64,000 nucleotides of DNA from Fictibacillus fluitans (GCF_030418125.1 NZ_JAUHTR010000004.1:124001-188000), one strand, 5' to 3'. Counted from the stretch's first letter, positions 16,990 to 29,526 are shown. Numbers and translations are program-made. Notes: a model not told the origin generated them from the letters alone.

Positions 16990-17848
16990 AGAACTTCTTT
17001 TCGGAAATCGCAGAGCGCATCCGCTGAAGCGAGGCTTTTGCGGCTTCTTTTCCGGCCATCATCACGTTTACATAAAGAGCATCGATGACGCTGAGCTGCG
17101 CGATCCTCGACGACAGGGCCTCAGAGCGGAATTCCGTTTCTGTAGCAACCGTATGAAGAGAAATATCGGACTTTTCACTGAGCGGCGACTTCGCGTAGTC
17201 GGTCAGTGAAATAGTGCGGCAGCCGTTTTCTTTTGCGACCGAAAGAACCTGAAGCAGATCCTTGTTCGTTCCGGAATGGGAGATGAACATGGCTGCATCA
17301 CTCGCTGTGAGCTGGGAAGCAGACATGAGCTGAAAATGGGTGTCGGTATACGCGATGCTTTGCTTTCCGGTGCGTATAAATTTGTGGTGGGCATCCATGG
17401 CAATAATTCCTGATCCCCCGTTTCCGTAAAATTCGATCTTGGAGGCGGAAAGAAGGCAGTCAACGGCTTCCTGAAAATTTTTTTCATCCAGCATCCGCCT
17501 TGTATCTTCAAGGGTGCGGATGTTGGATTGAAAGACCTTTTCCGCCACCTGTGCCGGGCTGTCCGTTTCGAGAATGGTCTCATGGATGTCCTGCAATGGC
17601 CCTACCACATCAGAGGCGAGCGCAATTTTCAGCGCCTGGAATCCTTTGAAACCAAGGCGTTTGCAGAAGCGGAAGACAGTTGCATCCGCCACTTCGAGAC
17701 GGTCGGCAACCTCATTGATGCTTGAATGAATGATATTCTGCGGATCTTCGAGAATCATATCCGCTATCTTTTTTTCTTTTTCGCTCAATATGCCGTAAGA
17801 AGAGCGGATCTTGGCTAAACAATTTGAAGCGGCCATATCTTGTTTCAC
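16988..17848 (-). CDS. MurR/RpiR-family transcriptional regulator
   Basis: A 286-residue regulator with an N-terminal helix-turn-helix (EVADRLEVADATVFRFCKRLGFKGFQALK) and a C-terminal SIS domain (KIEFYGNGGSGIIAMDAHHKFIRTGK, AMFISHSGTNKDLLQVLSVAKENGC) that binds sugar phosphates. It is divergent from gnd, with gntK following, so it probably controls the oxidative pentose phosphate and gluconate genes in response to a phosphorylated sugar such as 6-phosphogluconate. That is inference. Start is GTG at 17848; an in-frame ATG at 17836 is an alternative. Confidence 0.88.
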   Translation of the reverse strand: MKQDMAASNCLAKIRSSYGILSEKEKKIADMILEDPQNIIHSSINEVADRLEVADATVFRFCKRLGFKGFQALKIALASDVVGPLQDIHETILETDSPAQVAEKVFQSNIRTLEDTRRMLDEKNFQEAVDCLLSASKIEFYGNGGSGIIAMDAHHKFIRTGKQSIAYTDTHFQLMSASQLTASDAAMFISHSGTNKDLLQVLSVAKENGCRTISLTDYAKSPLSEKSDISLHTVATETEFRSEALSSRIAQLSVIDALYVNVMMAGKEAAKASLQRMRSAISEKKF

Positions 17849-17884
17849 CTTTTCCTCTGTGAGACGTTTGGCTCTATCATAATA

Positions 17885-17952
17885 TGAAAATTAATTTCTT
17901 GTAAACGGAAAAAATTTTAGTATATAATGAGTGTTGAAGAAAATATTTTTCA
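17885..17952. promoter_or_regulatory. Candidate RpiR operators and gnd promoter region
   Basis: Two AT-rich inverted repeats of the TGAAA-N-TTTC type flank the gnd promoter: TGAAAATTAATTTCT at 17885-17899 and TGAAGAAAATATTTTTCA at 17935-17952. RpiR-family sites are often of this form. Autoregulation plus control of gnd is likely but untested. Confidence 0.45.
17899..17928 (+). promoter_or_regulatory. SigA promoter of gnd
   Basis: TTGTAA (17899-17904), 18-base spacer, TATAAT (17923-17928). It lies between the two inverted repeats. Confidence 0.6.
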
Positions 17953-17991
17953 CAAGCTGCAAATGAGCTTGATTGGAAGGGGAAGTAACAC

Positions 17992-18888
17992 ATGCAAATC
18001 GGAATGATTGGCTTAGGTAAGATGGGTTATAATCTTGTTCTTAATCTTTTGGACCATGGACATGAAGTGGTGGCAACGGATGTAAACCATGAACAAGTTA
18101 AAAATATTGCGAACGACGGAGCAACCGGCGCTTACAGCATTAAAGAACTTGTCAGCGGATTAAACACACCGCGCGTAGTTTGGATGATGGTGCCTGCGGG
18201 AAACATTACTGAAGATGTGCTCACTGAACTCAAAAACGTCCTGGAGCCAGGCGACATTGTAATCGATGGCGGAAACTCCAATTATAAAGATACACTCCGC
18301 CGTGCGGAAGAATTGAAAGAAAAAGACCTTCACTTTGTGGATGTCGGCACAAGCGGCGGTACGGAAGGTGCCCGAAACGGAGCGTGCACAATGATCGGTG
18401 CCGAGCCTGAAGTATTTGAAATCATTGAACCGGCATTTAAAGACCTTTCTATTGAGAATGGCTACATGTATACAGGAAAAGTAGGAAGCGGGCATTTCTT
18501 GAAAATGGTTCATAACGGAATTGAGTACGGTATGATGCAAGCCATTGCTGAAGGCTTTGAAATTCTTGAGAAAAGCGAATTTGATTATGATTATGAAGCG
18601 GTTGCCAAAGTGTGGAACCATGGTTCCGTTATCCGCTCATGGCTCATGGAATTAACGCAAAGCGCATTCTCCAAGGATCCTAAGCTCGATGACATCAGAG
18701 GCATCATGCACGCTTCCGGCGAAGGTAAGTGGACCGTGGAAGCAGCCTTGGATCTTCAAGTTCCTGCACCGGTTATCGCACTTTCCCTCATGATGCGCAA
18801 CCGTTCACTTGAAGATGATACATTTACCGGTAAAGTGGTAGCGGCGCTCCGCAATGAGTTTGGCGGACATGCAGTTGTAAAAAAATAA
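17992..18888 (+). CDS. gnd: 6-phosphogluconate dehydrogenase, decarboxylating (short NAD-type)
   Basis: Oxidatively decarboxylates 6-phosphogluconate to ribulose 5-phosphate. The 298-residue protein is the short form (like YqeC), not the 468-residue GndA type. The Rossmann motif is IGMIGLGKMGYNL; Asp at the end of the second strand (VVATDVN) suggests NAD rather than NADP. Substrate motifs are GDIVIDGGNSNYKDT, FVDVGTSGGTEGARNGAC, and KMVHNGIEYGMMQ with the catalytic Lys. Expression is probably governed by the divergent RpiR gene. The next gene encodes gluconokinase, which makes its substrate. Confidence 0.94.
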   Translation: MQIGMIGLGKMGYNLVLNLLDHGHEVVATDVNHEQVKNIANDGATGAYSIKELVSGLNTPRVVWMMVPAGNITEDVLTELKNVLEPGDIVIDGGNSNYKDTLRRAEELKEKDLHFVDVGTSGGTEGARNGACTMIGAEPEVFEIIEPAFKDLSIENGYMYTGKVGSGHFLKMVHNGIEYGMMQAIAEGFEILEKSEFDYDYEAVAKVWNHGSVIRSWLMELTQSAFSKDPKLDDIRGIMHASGEGKWTVEAALDLQVPAPVIALSLMMRNRSLEDDTFTGKVVAALRNEFGGHAVVKK

Positions 18889-18900
18889 ATGGCAAATCAG

Positions 18901-18937
18901 GAGGGTGACGTACACTGCATGTCACCCTCTTCTTTTT
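18901..18937 (+). terminator. Terminator between gnd and gntK
   Basis: GAGGGTGAC (18901-18909) pairs with GTCACCCTC (18921-18929), followed by a T-rich tract. It suggests gntK is at least partly transcribed on its own. Confidence 0.8.
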
Positions 18938-19024
18938 CATCGGCTCTTCATGTATGTATACGTTAACTTTAGCAGCATACTAAAAGCTGAGAAGAAAAGG
19001 GCAAGGCCGGAAAGGATGGAAAGC

Positions 19025-20572
19025 ATGGATCAAAACAAATACTTGATGGGTGTGGACATCGGTACGACAAGCACAAAGGCTGTTCTTTTTGACCGGAAAG
19101 GGACGGTTATTTCCCAGCATACAGTGGGCTACCCGTTATTGAGCCCAACGCCGTCAACAGCAGAGCAGGAACCGGAGGAAATCTTTCGTGCGGTGCTTAC
19201 CTGCATCAACAGAACTATGGCAGACAGCCTGATTGCACCAAAGGACCTTCAACTGGTTTCGTTCAGCTCGGCGATGCACAGTGTGATTGCAGTGGATGCA
19301 AAAGGAAAAGCACTGACCAAAAGCATCACATGGGCGGATAACCGCGGGGCTGACTATGCGGAAAAAATTAAAAATGAACTGAATGGCCATGAAGTATACT
19401 TGCGGACAGGAACACCCATTCATCCGATGTCACCGCTGACCAAGCTCCTGTGGATGAAAAATGAGCTGAAGGAAGCATACGATCTTACCCACAAATTTGT
19501 TGGGATCAAAGAATATGTCTTTCACAAGCTGTTTGGCGAGTTTCTGATTGACCATTCCATCGCTTCAGCTACGGGAATGATGAACCTTGAGAAGCTTGAG
19601 TGGGATGAAGAAGCTTTAAACATTGCCGGGGTTACAAGCGACAAATTGTCGAAGCTCGTGCCGACCACCCATGTTGTAAAAGGCCTTTCAACGGAAATGG
19701 CAGAGAAGCTCGGCATTCACCAAGAGACTCCTTTCGTGATTGGCGCAAGTGACGGAGTGCTTTCAAACCTGGGAGTAAATGCGATTGATCCCGGTGTTGT
19801 GGCGGTTACCATCGGTACAAGCGGTGCGATCCGGACAGTAAGCGACAAGCCGATCACCGACCAGAAAGGCCGGACATTTTGTTATGCGCTTACGGAAAAC
19901 CACTGGGTCATCGGTGGCCCTGTCAACAACGGGGGCATGACGTTCCGCTGGGTCAGAGACCAGTTTGGCGCAGCCGAATCAGAAACGGCAAAACGCCTGG
20001 GACTTGATCCTTATGAAGTATTGACCGAGATTGCCGAAAAGGTTGCTCCCGGTGCAGACGGTCTTCTGTTCCATCCTTATATGGCAGGTGAACGTGCACC
20101 GCTTTGGAATGCCAATGCAAGAGGTTCCTTCTTCGGACTGGCACTCTACCATAAGAAGGAGCATATGATCCGTGCCGTGCTTGAAGGCGTCATTTTTAAC
20201 CTGTACAGCGTTCTTCTGGCGCTTCAGGAGCTCATCGGAATTCCGAAAGGGGTACAGGCAACAGGAGGCTTCGCCCGTTCCGCCCTTTGGCGCCAGATGA
20301 TGGCCGATATCTTTAACCAGGATGTGACCATTCCGGAAAGCTTTGAAAGCTCATGCCTTGGTGCCGTCATTCTTGGGTTATATGCATTGGATGAGATTGA
20401 GGATTTCTCCATCGTTTCCGAAATGGTAGGAAGCACCTATCAGCATACGCCAAATCCTGAAAACGTGGAGACATATCAGGAGCTCATGTCAATCTTTCTT
20501 TCTGTATCCAGAAGCCTGGAAGAGGATTATCACAATATTGCAGAGTATCAGCGAAAGCGGCTCGAGCATTAA
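19025..20572 (+). CDS. gntK: Gluconokinase
   Basis: FGGY-family kinase of 515 residues that phosphorylates gluconate to 6-phosphogluconate. ATP-binding GVDIGTTSTKAVLFD at the N-terminus, SITWADNRGADYA, GASDGVLSNLGV, GTSGAIR, and the C-terminal ATGGFARSALWRQMMADIF typical of GntK. ATG at 19025 is chosen from AAAGG at about 9 bases and homologue starts; the frame opens at 18905 but the upstream part overlaps the gnd terminator. No gluconate permease (gntP) follows, so uptake must be encoded elsewhere. Confidence 0.93.
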   Translation: MDQNKYLMGVDIGTTSTKAVLFDRKGTVISQHTVGYPLLSPTPSTAEQEPEEIFRAVLTCINRTMADSLIAPKDLQLVSFSSAMHSVIAVDAKGKALTKSITWADNRGADYAEKIKNELNGHEVYLRTGTPIHPMSPLTKLLWMKNELKEAYDLTHKFVGIKEYVFHKLFGEFLIDHSIASATGMMNLEKLEWDEEALNIAGVTSDKLSKLVPTTHVVKGLSTEMAEKLGIHQETPFVIGASDGVLSNLGVNAIDPGVVAVTIGTSGAIRTVSDKPITDQKGRTFCYALTENHWVIGGPVNNGGMTFRWVRDQFGAAESETAKRLGLDPYEVLTEIAEKVAPGADGLLFHPYMAGERAPLWNANARGSFFGLALYHKKEHMIRAVLEGVIFNLYSVLLALQELIGIPKGVQATGGFARSALWRQMMADIFNQDVTIPESFESSCLGAVILGLYALDEIEDFSIVSEMVGSTYQHTPNPENVETYQELMSIFLSVSRSLEEDYHNIAEYQRKRLEH

Positions 20573-20579
20573 GAGAACA

Positions 20580-20610
20580 GACAGGAAAGGGACAAACCTT
20601 TCCTGTTTTT
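20580..20610 (+). terminator. Terminator of gntK
   Basis: ACAGGAAAGG (20581-20590) pairs with CCTTTCCTGT (20597-20606) and is followed by T residues. Confidence 0.85.
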
Positions 20611-20668
20611 GTATGTAACGGTTTCAAACACCGGTAAATTACGTACGTTTTATACATATACTTAATTT

Positions 20669-20681
20669 ATAGTTCGGAAAA
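20669..20681 (-). promoter_or_regulatory. Candidate PurBox upstream of glyA
   Basis: On the minus strand the site reads TTTTCCGAACTAT, matching the B. subtilis PurR box AWWWCCGAACWWT except for the first base. A poor second half (CCGTTA) lies at 20696-20701. glyA belongs to the PurR regulon in B. subtilis. Confidence 0.5.
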
Positions 20682-20738
20682 TATCTAAAATGTATCCGTT
20701 ATCAATTAAAAATGACCTAACAAAACCCTGAAAAGCTA

Positions 20739-20747
20739 TGTTACAAT
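20739..20747 (+). promoter_or_regulatory. Extended -10 promoter of glyA
   Basis: TGTTACAAT gives a TGn extension and TACAAT -10 about 45 bases before the start. No good -35 is visible. Confidence 0.45.
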
Positions 20748-20790
20748 GGACATGAATTAAGGACTTTTAACACGAAGGGGATGCGCAAAC

Positions 20791-22026
20791 TTGAAAAAGC
20801 TAGCTGTTCAAGATCAAGAAGTTTTTGCTGCTATACAAGACGAACTCGGACGTCAGCGCAACAAAATTGAACTCATTGCATCAGAAAACTTTGTAAGTGA
20901 AGCGGTAATGGAGGCGCAAGGATCTGTCCTTACCAACAAGTATGCTGAGGGATATCCAGGCCGACGTTATTACGGAGGATGCGAATATGTTGACGTGGCA
21001 GAGAACCTCGCAAGAGACCGTGCCAAGAAAATTTTTGGAGCGGAGCATGTCAATGTTCAGCCTCACTCCGGTGCACAGGCGAACATGGCCGTGTATTTCA
21101 CCATCCTGAAGCCGGGCGATACTGTCCTTGGAATGAACCTGTCCCACGGCGGACATTTAACGCACGGCAGCCCGGTTAACTTCTCAGGCGAGCTGTATAA
21201 TTTCGTAGAGTATGGCGTGAACGAAGAATCACACCTGATCGACTATGAAGATGTACGCCAAAAAGCGGTTGAAAATAAACCGAAGCTGATTGTTGCCGGA
21301 GCAAGTGCCTACCCAAGAGCGATTGACTTTAAAAAATTCCGTGAAATTGCGGATGAAGTCGGCGCTTATTTGATGGTTGATATGGCGCATATTGCCGGAC
21401 TTGTAGCCACAGGGCACCATGAAAACCCGGTTCCTTACGCTGATTTTGTAACAACTACTACCCATAAAACACTTCGCGGTCCACGCGGCGGAATGATTCT
21501 TTGTAAAGAAGAGTTTGCCAAGAAGATCGACAAATCCATTTTCCCTGGCATTCAGGGCGGTCCTCTTATGCACGTGATTGCGGCGAAAGCGGTCGCCTTT
21601 GGAGAGGCATTGTCAGACGACTTCAAAACATACTCCCAGCAGATCGTTGATAATGCAAAAAGGCTTGCGGAATCTCTTACTAAAGAAGGAATCACACTCG
21701 TATCCGGCGGAACGGACAACCATTTGATCCTGATTGATGTAAGCAAGCTTGGCATTACAGGCAAAATTGCCGAGAAGGCCCTTGATGACATCGGAATTAC
21801 GGTAAACAAAAATACCATTCCGTTTGACCAGGAGAGCCCGTTTGTAACGAGCGGTATCCGTATCGGTACAGCTGCTGTTACATCCCGCGGATTCGGCCTC
21901 GAAGATATGGATGAAATTGCATCCCTTATTGCCCTTGTTGTTAAAAACCCTGAAGACGAAGCTTCATTGAAGGAAGCAAGCGAACGCGTTGCTGCCCTTG
22001 CCGGCAAATACAAGCTTTACGAATAA
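20791..22026 (+). CDS. glyA: Serine hydroxymethyltransferase
   Basis: PLP enzyme that converts serine and tetrahydrofolate to glycine and methylene-THF, the main source of one-carbon units. The 411-residue protein has [25 protein letters not shown], and the PLP-binding lysine in [14 protein letters not shown]. The start is TTG at 20791, with GAAGGGG about 10 bases upstream; the ATG at 20781 is out of frame. It follows ywlG and gntK and precedes bdbDC and upp. Confidence 0.97.
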   Translation: MKKLAVQDQEVFAAIQDELGRQRNKIELIASENFVSEAVMEAQGSVLTNKYAEGYPGRRYYGGCEYVDVAENLARDRAKKIFGAEHVNVQPHSGAQANMAVYFTILKPGDTVLGMNLSHGGHLTHGSPVNFSGELYNFVEYGVNEESHLIDYEDVRQKAVENKPKLIVAGASAYPRAIDFKKFREIADEVGAYLMVDMAHIAGLVATGHHENPVPYADFVTTTTHKTLRGPRGGMILCKEEFAKKIDKSIFPGIQGGPLMHVIAAKAVAFGEALSDDFKTYSQQIVDNAKRLAESLTKEGITLVSGGTDNHLILIDVSKLGITGKIAEKALDDIGITVNKNTIPFDQESPFVTSGIRIGTAAVTSRGFGLEDMDEIASLIALVVKNPEDEASLKEASERVAALAGKYKLYE

Positions 22027-22040
22027 TACTAGACACTATG

Positions 22041-22069
22041 AAAAGGCACCTGCGAGGGTGTCTTTTTTT
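22041..22069 (+). terminator. Terminator of glyA
   Basis: GGCACC (22045-22050) pairs with GGTGTC (22057-22062) with one G-U, extended by A-T pairs and a seven-T run. Confidence 0.75.
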
Positions 22070-22272
22070 GTTGAGAACGTTGGGTAAGGAGTTTTCTTTG
22101 ATTAAGGAAATGGAAATCCACTACTTTAAAGAGCTAAAGATGCTATGAAAAAAGCATTCAAAAGTTAAGAATATGTTCATTTGTAAAATAGAGAGACTTC
22201 GTATACTCTTAAGTAGAACTTACTTCTGATTGATTAGTTAGTAAATTAATTTAAGGTAGTAGAGGTGAAATC

Positions 22273-23016
22273 ATGGCGAATCAAAAACCTAAGGCAAAAG
22301 GCAAATCGAAGCCCGCAACCAAAAATTACGTAAGAAATAAGAATCAGCGGTCATCCAGCTGGATCTTCTGGGTCATCGGCATTATTGCGCTCGGTATTAT
22401 TTTTGTGCTGTTTGTGGGGAATTTCGGCGATAAAAACGACGACTCCAACAATGGATCTATCGATTATAAGGATCAGCCATATTTGGGGAAAGAATCCGCG
22501 GATGTGAAAGTGCTCGAGTTTGGAGATTACAAATGTCCGGTTTGTAAGAACTTTAACGAGACCCTTTTTCCTGAAATTAATAAAGACCTGATCCAAACAG
22601 GTAAAATTAAATTTTATTTCATCAATTACCCTTTCATCAACGTGGATTCCAGACGCTCAGCGCAATTTGCCGAGACGGTCTATAGTGAATTGGGCAACGA
22701 CAGCTTCTGGAAATTCCATGAGCTTCTGTACAAAAAGCAGCCGGCCGATCATAACGCTGAAAAGCAGGACATTTTTACGGAGGATTTCCTTGTGAAAACA
22801 CTGGCGGAAGCTACCTCGGAAAAAGATGCCTCAAAAGTGAAAAAGGCATTTGATGCATCCAACCATGACGAGGATGTAAAGAAGGACGAGGCACTTGTAA
22901 GCAAGCTGGGCGTAGACTCTACTCCAACTCTGTTTGTGAATGGCAAACGTTTTGAGGGCGGCACGTATGACGACCTCAAAAAGCGGGTTGAAGAAGCATC
23001 GAAAGGGAAGAATTAA
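22273..23016 (+). CDS. bdbD: Membrane-anchored thiol-disulfide oxidoreductase BdbD
   Basis: A DsbA-like oxidase of 247 residues. It has a basic N-terminus, one membrane anchor (about residues 29-48), then an extracytoplasmic thioredoxin fold with the active site CPVC in FGDYKCPVCKNF and the cis-Pro loop DSTPTLFVNG. It introduces disulfides into exported proteins and is reoxidised by BdbC encoded 3 bases downstream. ATG at 22273 follows GAGGTG. The pair lies between glyA and upp, which are adjacent in B. subtilis. Confidence 0.92.
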   Translation: MANQKPKAKGKSKPATKNYVRNKNQRSSSWIFWVIGIIALGIIFVLFVGNFGDKNDDSNNGSIDYKDQPYLGKESADVKVLEFGDYKCPVCKNFNETLFPEINKDLIQTGKIKFYFINYPFINVDSRRSAQFAETVYSELGNDSFWKFHELLYKKQPADHNAEKQDIFTEDFLVKTLAEATSEKDASKVKKAFDASNHDEDVKKDEALVSKLGVDSTPTLFVNGKRFEGGTYDDLKKRVEEASKGKN

Positions 23017-23018
23017 GG

Positions 23019-23426
23019 ATGAACAGGCCTTTGCTGCTTGGATGGGTAACAGCTGTTATTGCTGTATTGGGGTCATTGTTTTTCAGTGAAGTCCTGCACT
23101 ATGTTCCCTGTACCTTATGCTGGTATCAAAGAATACTAATGTATCCTCTTGCCGTCTTCCTGGGTGTCGCGTTTTATCACCAGAACAGCCGGATCGCTTC
23201 CTATGTTCTTCCGCTGTCGGGTCTCGGTGTTATTGTTTCGGGCTACCATATTGCCCTGCAAAAGATTCCGGCCCTGCAGCAGTTTGAAGCATGCAGCGCG
23301 GGGGTTCCCTGTTCTCAGGATTATATTAACTGGCTCGGCTTTATTACGATTCCGATGCTGGCTTTTGTTGCCTTCGTGATTATCACCGCATGCATGCTTG
23401 TACTGAGCAGAAGAGAAGAAGAGTAG
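23019..23426 (+). CDS. bdbC: Disulfide bond formation protein BdbC (DsbB family)
   Basis: A 135-residue quinone-linked membrane oxidase with four predicted helices. The CxxC redox pair is in VPCTLCWYQR after the first helix. The second cysteine pair, in CSAGVPCSQDYINW, lies in the second extracytoplasmic loop. It transfers electrons from BdbD to the quinone pool. The two genes are separated by only 2 bases and form an operon. Confidence 0.93.
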   Translation: MNRPLLLGWVTAVIAVLGSLFFSEVLHYVPCTLCWYQRILMYPLAVFLGVAFYHQNSRIASYVLPLSGLGVIVSGYHIALQKIPALQQFEACSAGVPCSQDYINWLGFITIPMLAFVAFVIITACMLVLSRREEE

Positions 23427-23500
23427 AGAATGGGGCATCCTGATGGGGTGCCTTATTTTTATGGGAAATTCCGGGATTTTAATTGGAAGCTTTTTAAACC

Positions 23501-23529
23501 TTGAAGTGGCGCTTCTTTTTCTGTAAAAT
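23501..23529 (+). promoter_or_regulatory. SigA promoter of upp
   Basis: TTGAAG (23501-23506), 17-base spacer, TAAAAT (23524-23529). Confidence 0.6.
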
Positions 23530-23595
23530 GCGGTAGAGGTTATGTGCAAGAATTTACGGGATGGACAAGCCCGTTTTAAAAGGAGAGGTAGCAGG

Positions 23596-24225
23596 ATGGG
23601 TAATGTTTTTGTTCTGGATCATCCATTGATACAGCATAAGTTAACACATATTCGTGACGTTGAAACAGGAACGAAAGAGTTTCGTGAGCTTGTAGATGAA
23701 GTTGCGGGATTAATGGCGTTTGAGATTACACGCGATCTTCCGCTTGAGGAAGTGACCATTCAGACTCCGGTAGCTGAAGCAACAATGAAAGTTATCGCAG
23801 GGAAAAAGCTCGGTCTCGTACCGATTCTCCGCGCCGGTCTTGGCATGGTAGATGGAATTCTTAAATTAATTCCGGCAGCAAAAGTCGGACACGTTGGTTT
23901 GTACCGTGATCCGGAAACCCTTATGCCTGTTGAATATTATGTAAAGCTTCCGTCCGATGTAGAGGAACGCGACTTTATTGTCATTGATCCGATGCTTGCA
24001 ACAGGGGGATCTGCTGCAGCAGCCATCACGTCCCTTAAAAACAGAGGCGCGAAAAATATTAAATTGATGTGCCTCGTTGCCGCTCCTGAAGGAATCGATC
24101 TGATTCACAGAGACCATCCTGAAGTGGACATCTATTTGGCAGCCCTTGATGAAAAGCTCAATGACCACGGCTATATCGTGCCAGGTCTTGGCGATGCAGG
24201 GGACCGACTGTTTGGAACAAAATAA
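23596..24225 (+). CDS. upp: Uracil phosphoribosyltransferase
   Basis: Converts uracil and PRPP to UMP in pyrimidine salvage. The 209-residue protein has the PRPP-binding loop [16 protein letters not shown] and the uracil-binding C-terminal segment [19 protein letters not shown] at 23596 follows AGGAGAGG and gives the conserved [15 protein letters not shown] start. In many Bacillus genomes it is followed by mnaA and the atp operon; mnaA is absent here. Confidence 0.96.
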   Translation: MGNVFVLDHPLIQHKLTHIRDVETGTKEFRELVDEVAGLMAFEITRDLPLEEVTIQTPVAEATMKVIAGKKLGLVPILRAGLGMVDGILKLIPAAKVGHVGLYRDPETLMPVEYYVKLPSDVEERDFIVIDPMLATGGSAAAAITSLKNRGAKNIKLMCLVAAPEGIDLIHRDHPEVDIYLAALDEKLNDHGYIVPGLGDAGDRLFGTK

Positions 24226-24233
24226 GCAACATG

Positions 24234-24264
24234 AAAAAGCGCCGGGCTTCCGGCGCTTTTATTT
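24234..24264 (+). terminator. Terminator of upp
   Basis: AAAAAGCGCCGG pairs with CCGGCGCTTTT around a 4-base loop (24246-24249). Confidence 0.88.
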
Positions 24265-24373
24265 TGGCTGAAACAAAGTACTTTCTTTGCCGTTTGGGTT
24301 AAATTTCAATTTTTTTGGAAATACCTAGCTTATATTATGAAGGGCATGAAGGTGGAAAGCGAGATTCAGGGAT

Positions 24374-24418
24374 AAAAAAAGCCCCAGCCACCTGCAGTTG
24401 TATGGCAGCGGCCAGAGC
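24374..24418 (-). terminator. Terminator of the DUF3889 lipoprotein gene
   Basis: Read on the minus strand, GCTCTGGCC pairs with GGCTGGGGC, allowing wobble, and is followed by seven T residues. Confidence 0.65.
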
Positions 24419-24428
24419 ATTTTAATCA

Positions 24429-24827
24429 TTAACTGATTTCTTCAAAGGCTACAGAAATTAATTTTCCGTCACTGGCGTTATGAAGGACCTTTACTTTAAT
24501 ATCTTTTTCGACATCATGCTGGGTGACAATAAAATCAAAGAAGTCAATGACTGTTCCGTCAGCGTTTACCCGGCGGGTATCGTACTGATAATCACTGATC
24601 GTGCTGTCAGGGTATCTTTCCCTGGTGCGCTCGAGGGCAATTTTCCCCCATCTCGCATAGTCCTGGCGCATGGGAGTGCTCATATTTTGCGGTGTGCCCG
24701 AGTTTGGTTGATTGCTATTCATTTGGTGGGATTTTGCTCCATTTTTTCCATCGTTGACACTGTTCATGCAGGCAACAAGCATGACTGAAAAAAACAGGAA
24801 CAAAAAACCGGTTTTAGTGAGCTTCAT
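24429..24827 (-). CDS. DUF3889-domain lipoprotein
   Basis: A 132-residue exported protein with a signal peptide and lipobox MLVAC, followed by an N/S/Q-rich linker and a C-terminal DUF3889 domain as in B. subtilis YqzG. The domain is seen in YARWGKIALERTRERYPDSTI and FDFIVTQHD...GKLISVAFEEIS. Its role is unknown; relatives resemble small PepSY-like folds at the cell surface. The start at 24827 is preferred because GGGGAGG is about 7 bases upstream; the frame extends further but without a ribosome site. The 320-base gap to atpZ holds the atp promoter. Confidence 0.8.
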   Translation of the reverse strand: MKLTKTGFLFLFFSVMLVACMNSVNDGKNGAKSHQMNSNQPNSGTPQNMSTPMRQDYARWGKIALERTRERYPDSTISDYQYDTRRVNADGTVIDFFDFIVTQHDVEKDIKVKVLHNASDGKLISVAFEEIS

Positions 24828-25023
24828 ATGCATCCTCCCCGGATGAAGTTTGTACTGAAAAGTCTGCTCAAAAACCGGAATTTTATACAATATTGAATAG
24901 TTCATAATGTGTATTATGGCGCTATTTTCCTAGAGAAAAGCTATATTATACTGCAATTGAATAAACATATAGGAATTGTGACAGATTTTCCACAAATTAT
25001 ATGATATTTTGCCCGTAATTGCG

Positions 25024-25053
25024 TTGACACCTAGGTGCCGCTATTGGTATCCT
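25024..25053 (+). promoter_or_regulatory. SigA promoter of the atp operon, with leader hairpin
   Basis: TTGACA (25024-25029), 18-base spacer, TATCCT (25048-25053) with a TGn extension (25045-25047). In the leader, CCTTAC (25051-25056) can pair with GTAAGG (25068-25073), followed by TTTT. This is possibly weak attenuation. Apart from this, the 24828-25147 gap shows only AT-rich sequence. Confidence 0.6.
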
Positions 25054-25147
25054 TACAAAGGGATATGGTAAGGTTTTCATGCTAGGACACAAGCGTGTTT
25101 GCTGGAAATTATGACGGCCTTATAATGTTCCGAAAGGAGTCCATGCG

Positions 25148-25372
25148 ATGAGCACCGGAAGACGACCTTATAAAGCAATGGCGTTAATGTCAGGTATACT
25201 TTCTGTGCTAGTCGGAAGTATATTGCTTGGGCTTTTCGGCGGCAAGTGGCTGGATCGTCTTACAGGAACAAGTCCTTTGTTCCTCATTATCGGCTTGTTT
25301 TTGGGGCTTGGAGCCGGCGTTTACGGCATGATTCGTTTAATATCCAATCAATCAGGAGAAGAACGCAAATGA
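25148..25372 (+). CDS. atpZ: AtpZ/AtpI family protein
   Basis: A 74-residue protein with two hydrophobic helices (about 12-32 and 41-62), the second with GLFLGLGAGVYGMIRL. Such AtpZ proteins precede atpI in many Bacilli and are thought to work with AtpI in Mg2+/Ca2+ handling or c-ring assembly. ATG at 25148 has AAGGAG 9 bases upstream; the ATG at 25143 is out of frame. It overlaps atpI by 4 bases. Confidence 0.85.
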   Translation: MSTGRRPYKAMALMSGILSVLVGSILLGLFGGKWLDRLTGTSPLFLIIGLFLGLGAGVYGMIRLISNQSGEERK

Positions 25373-25752
25373 CCGAGTACACCACGACCTACCGAAGATA
25401 CATAAAGTTAACACTCTTTATGCTCTCTTTTTTTGTCCTCGGATATGGAGTTACCTCCTATCAATCCATTTTCCTCGGTTTATCATTCGGCACCCTGTTC
25501 AGTCTCTATAATCTTTGGAGCATGTATTCGAGGATCGAACGGCTCGGACAAGCAGTCATTAACCAGCAGAAAGTCAGGACAATGGGTTCATTATCAAGGC
25601 TTCTTGTAGGTGGCCTGGCGGTACTGATCGCCATGAGATACCCGCAATTCTTCAATTTGTTAAGTGTGGTAATTGGATTGATGTCTGTCTATATTATCAT
25701 GTTAATAGATTCACTAACTAAAACCATACGTACCCCAAAGGAAAAGAGGTGA
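25369..25752 (+). CDS. atpI: ATP synthase accessory protein AtpI
   Basis: A 127-residue protein with four predicted membrane helices, the usual AtpI that guides c-ring oligomerisation. ATG at 25369 overlaps the atpZ stop (ATGA), so translation is coupled. The longer frame from 25246 overlaps most of atpZ and is not used. It is poorly conserved in sequence, but position and topology are diagnostic. Confidence 0.88.
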   Translation: MTEYTTTYRRYIKLTLFMLSFFVLGYGVTSYQSIFLGLSFGTLFSLYNLWSMYSRIERLGQAVINQQKVRTMGSLSRLLVGGLAVLIAMRYPQFFNLLSVVIGLMSVYIIMLIDSLTKTIRTPKEKR

Positions 25753-25757
25753 AATAG

Positions 25758-26468
<711 letters not shown>

Positions 26469-26482
26469 TTAATATAAGTTCC

Positions 26483-26506
26483 GTTCTTGGCCAATCCGCC
26501 AGGAAC
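26483..26506 (+). other. Hairpin in the atpB-atpE spacer
   Basis: GTTCTTGGC (26483-26491) pairs with GCCAGGAAC (26498-26506), 9 bp with one G-U and a 6-base loop. Followed by A-rich, not T-rich, sequence, so it is not a terminator. It may stabilise or define the 5' end of atpE mRNA. Confidence 0.55.
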
Positions 26507-26515
26507 AAAAAATAA

Positions 26516-26761
<246 letters not shown>

Positions 26762-26789
26762 TAACAGCAAGATTTAAAAAGATCTCAAT

Positions 26790-29449
<2,660 letters not shown>

Positions 29450-29526
29450 AAAAAGGAAAGCTGAAGCCGCTGCTTAGTGGCTGAAGCTGAATACATCCTA
29501 ACTACAACCAACAGTTATATATACAC

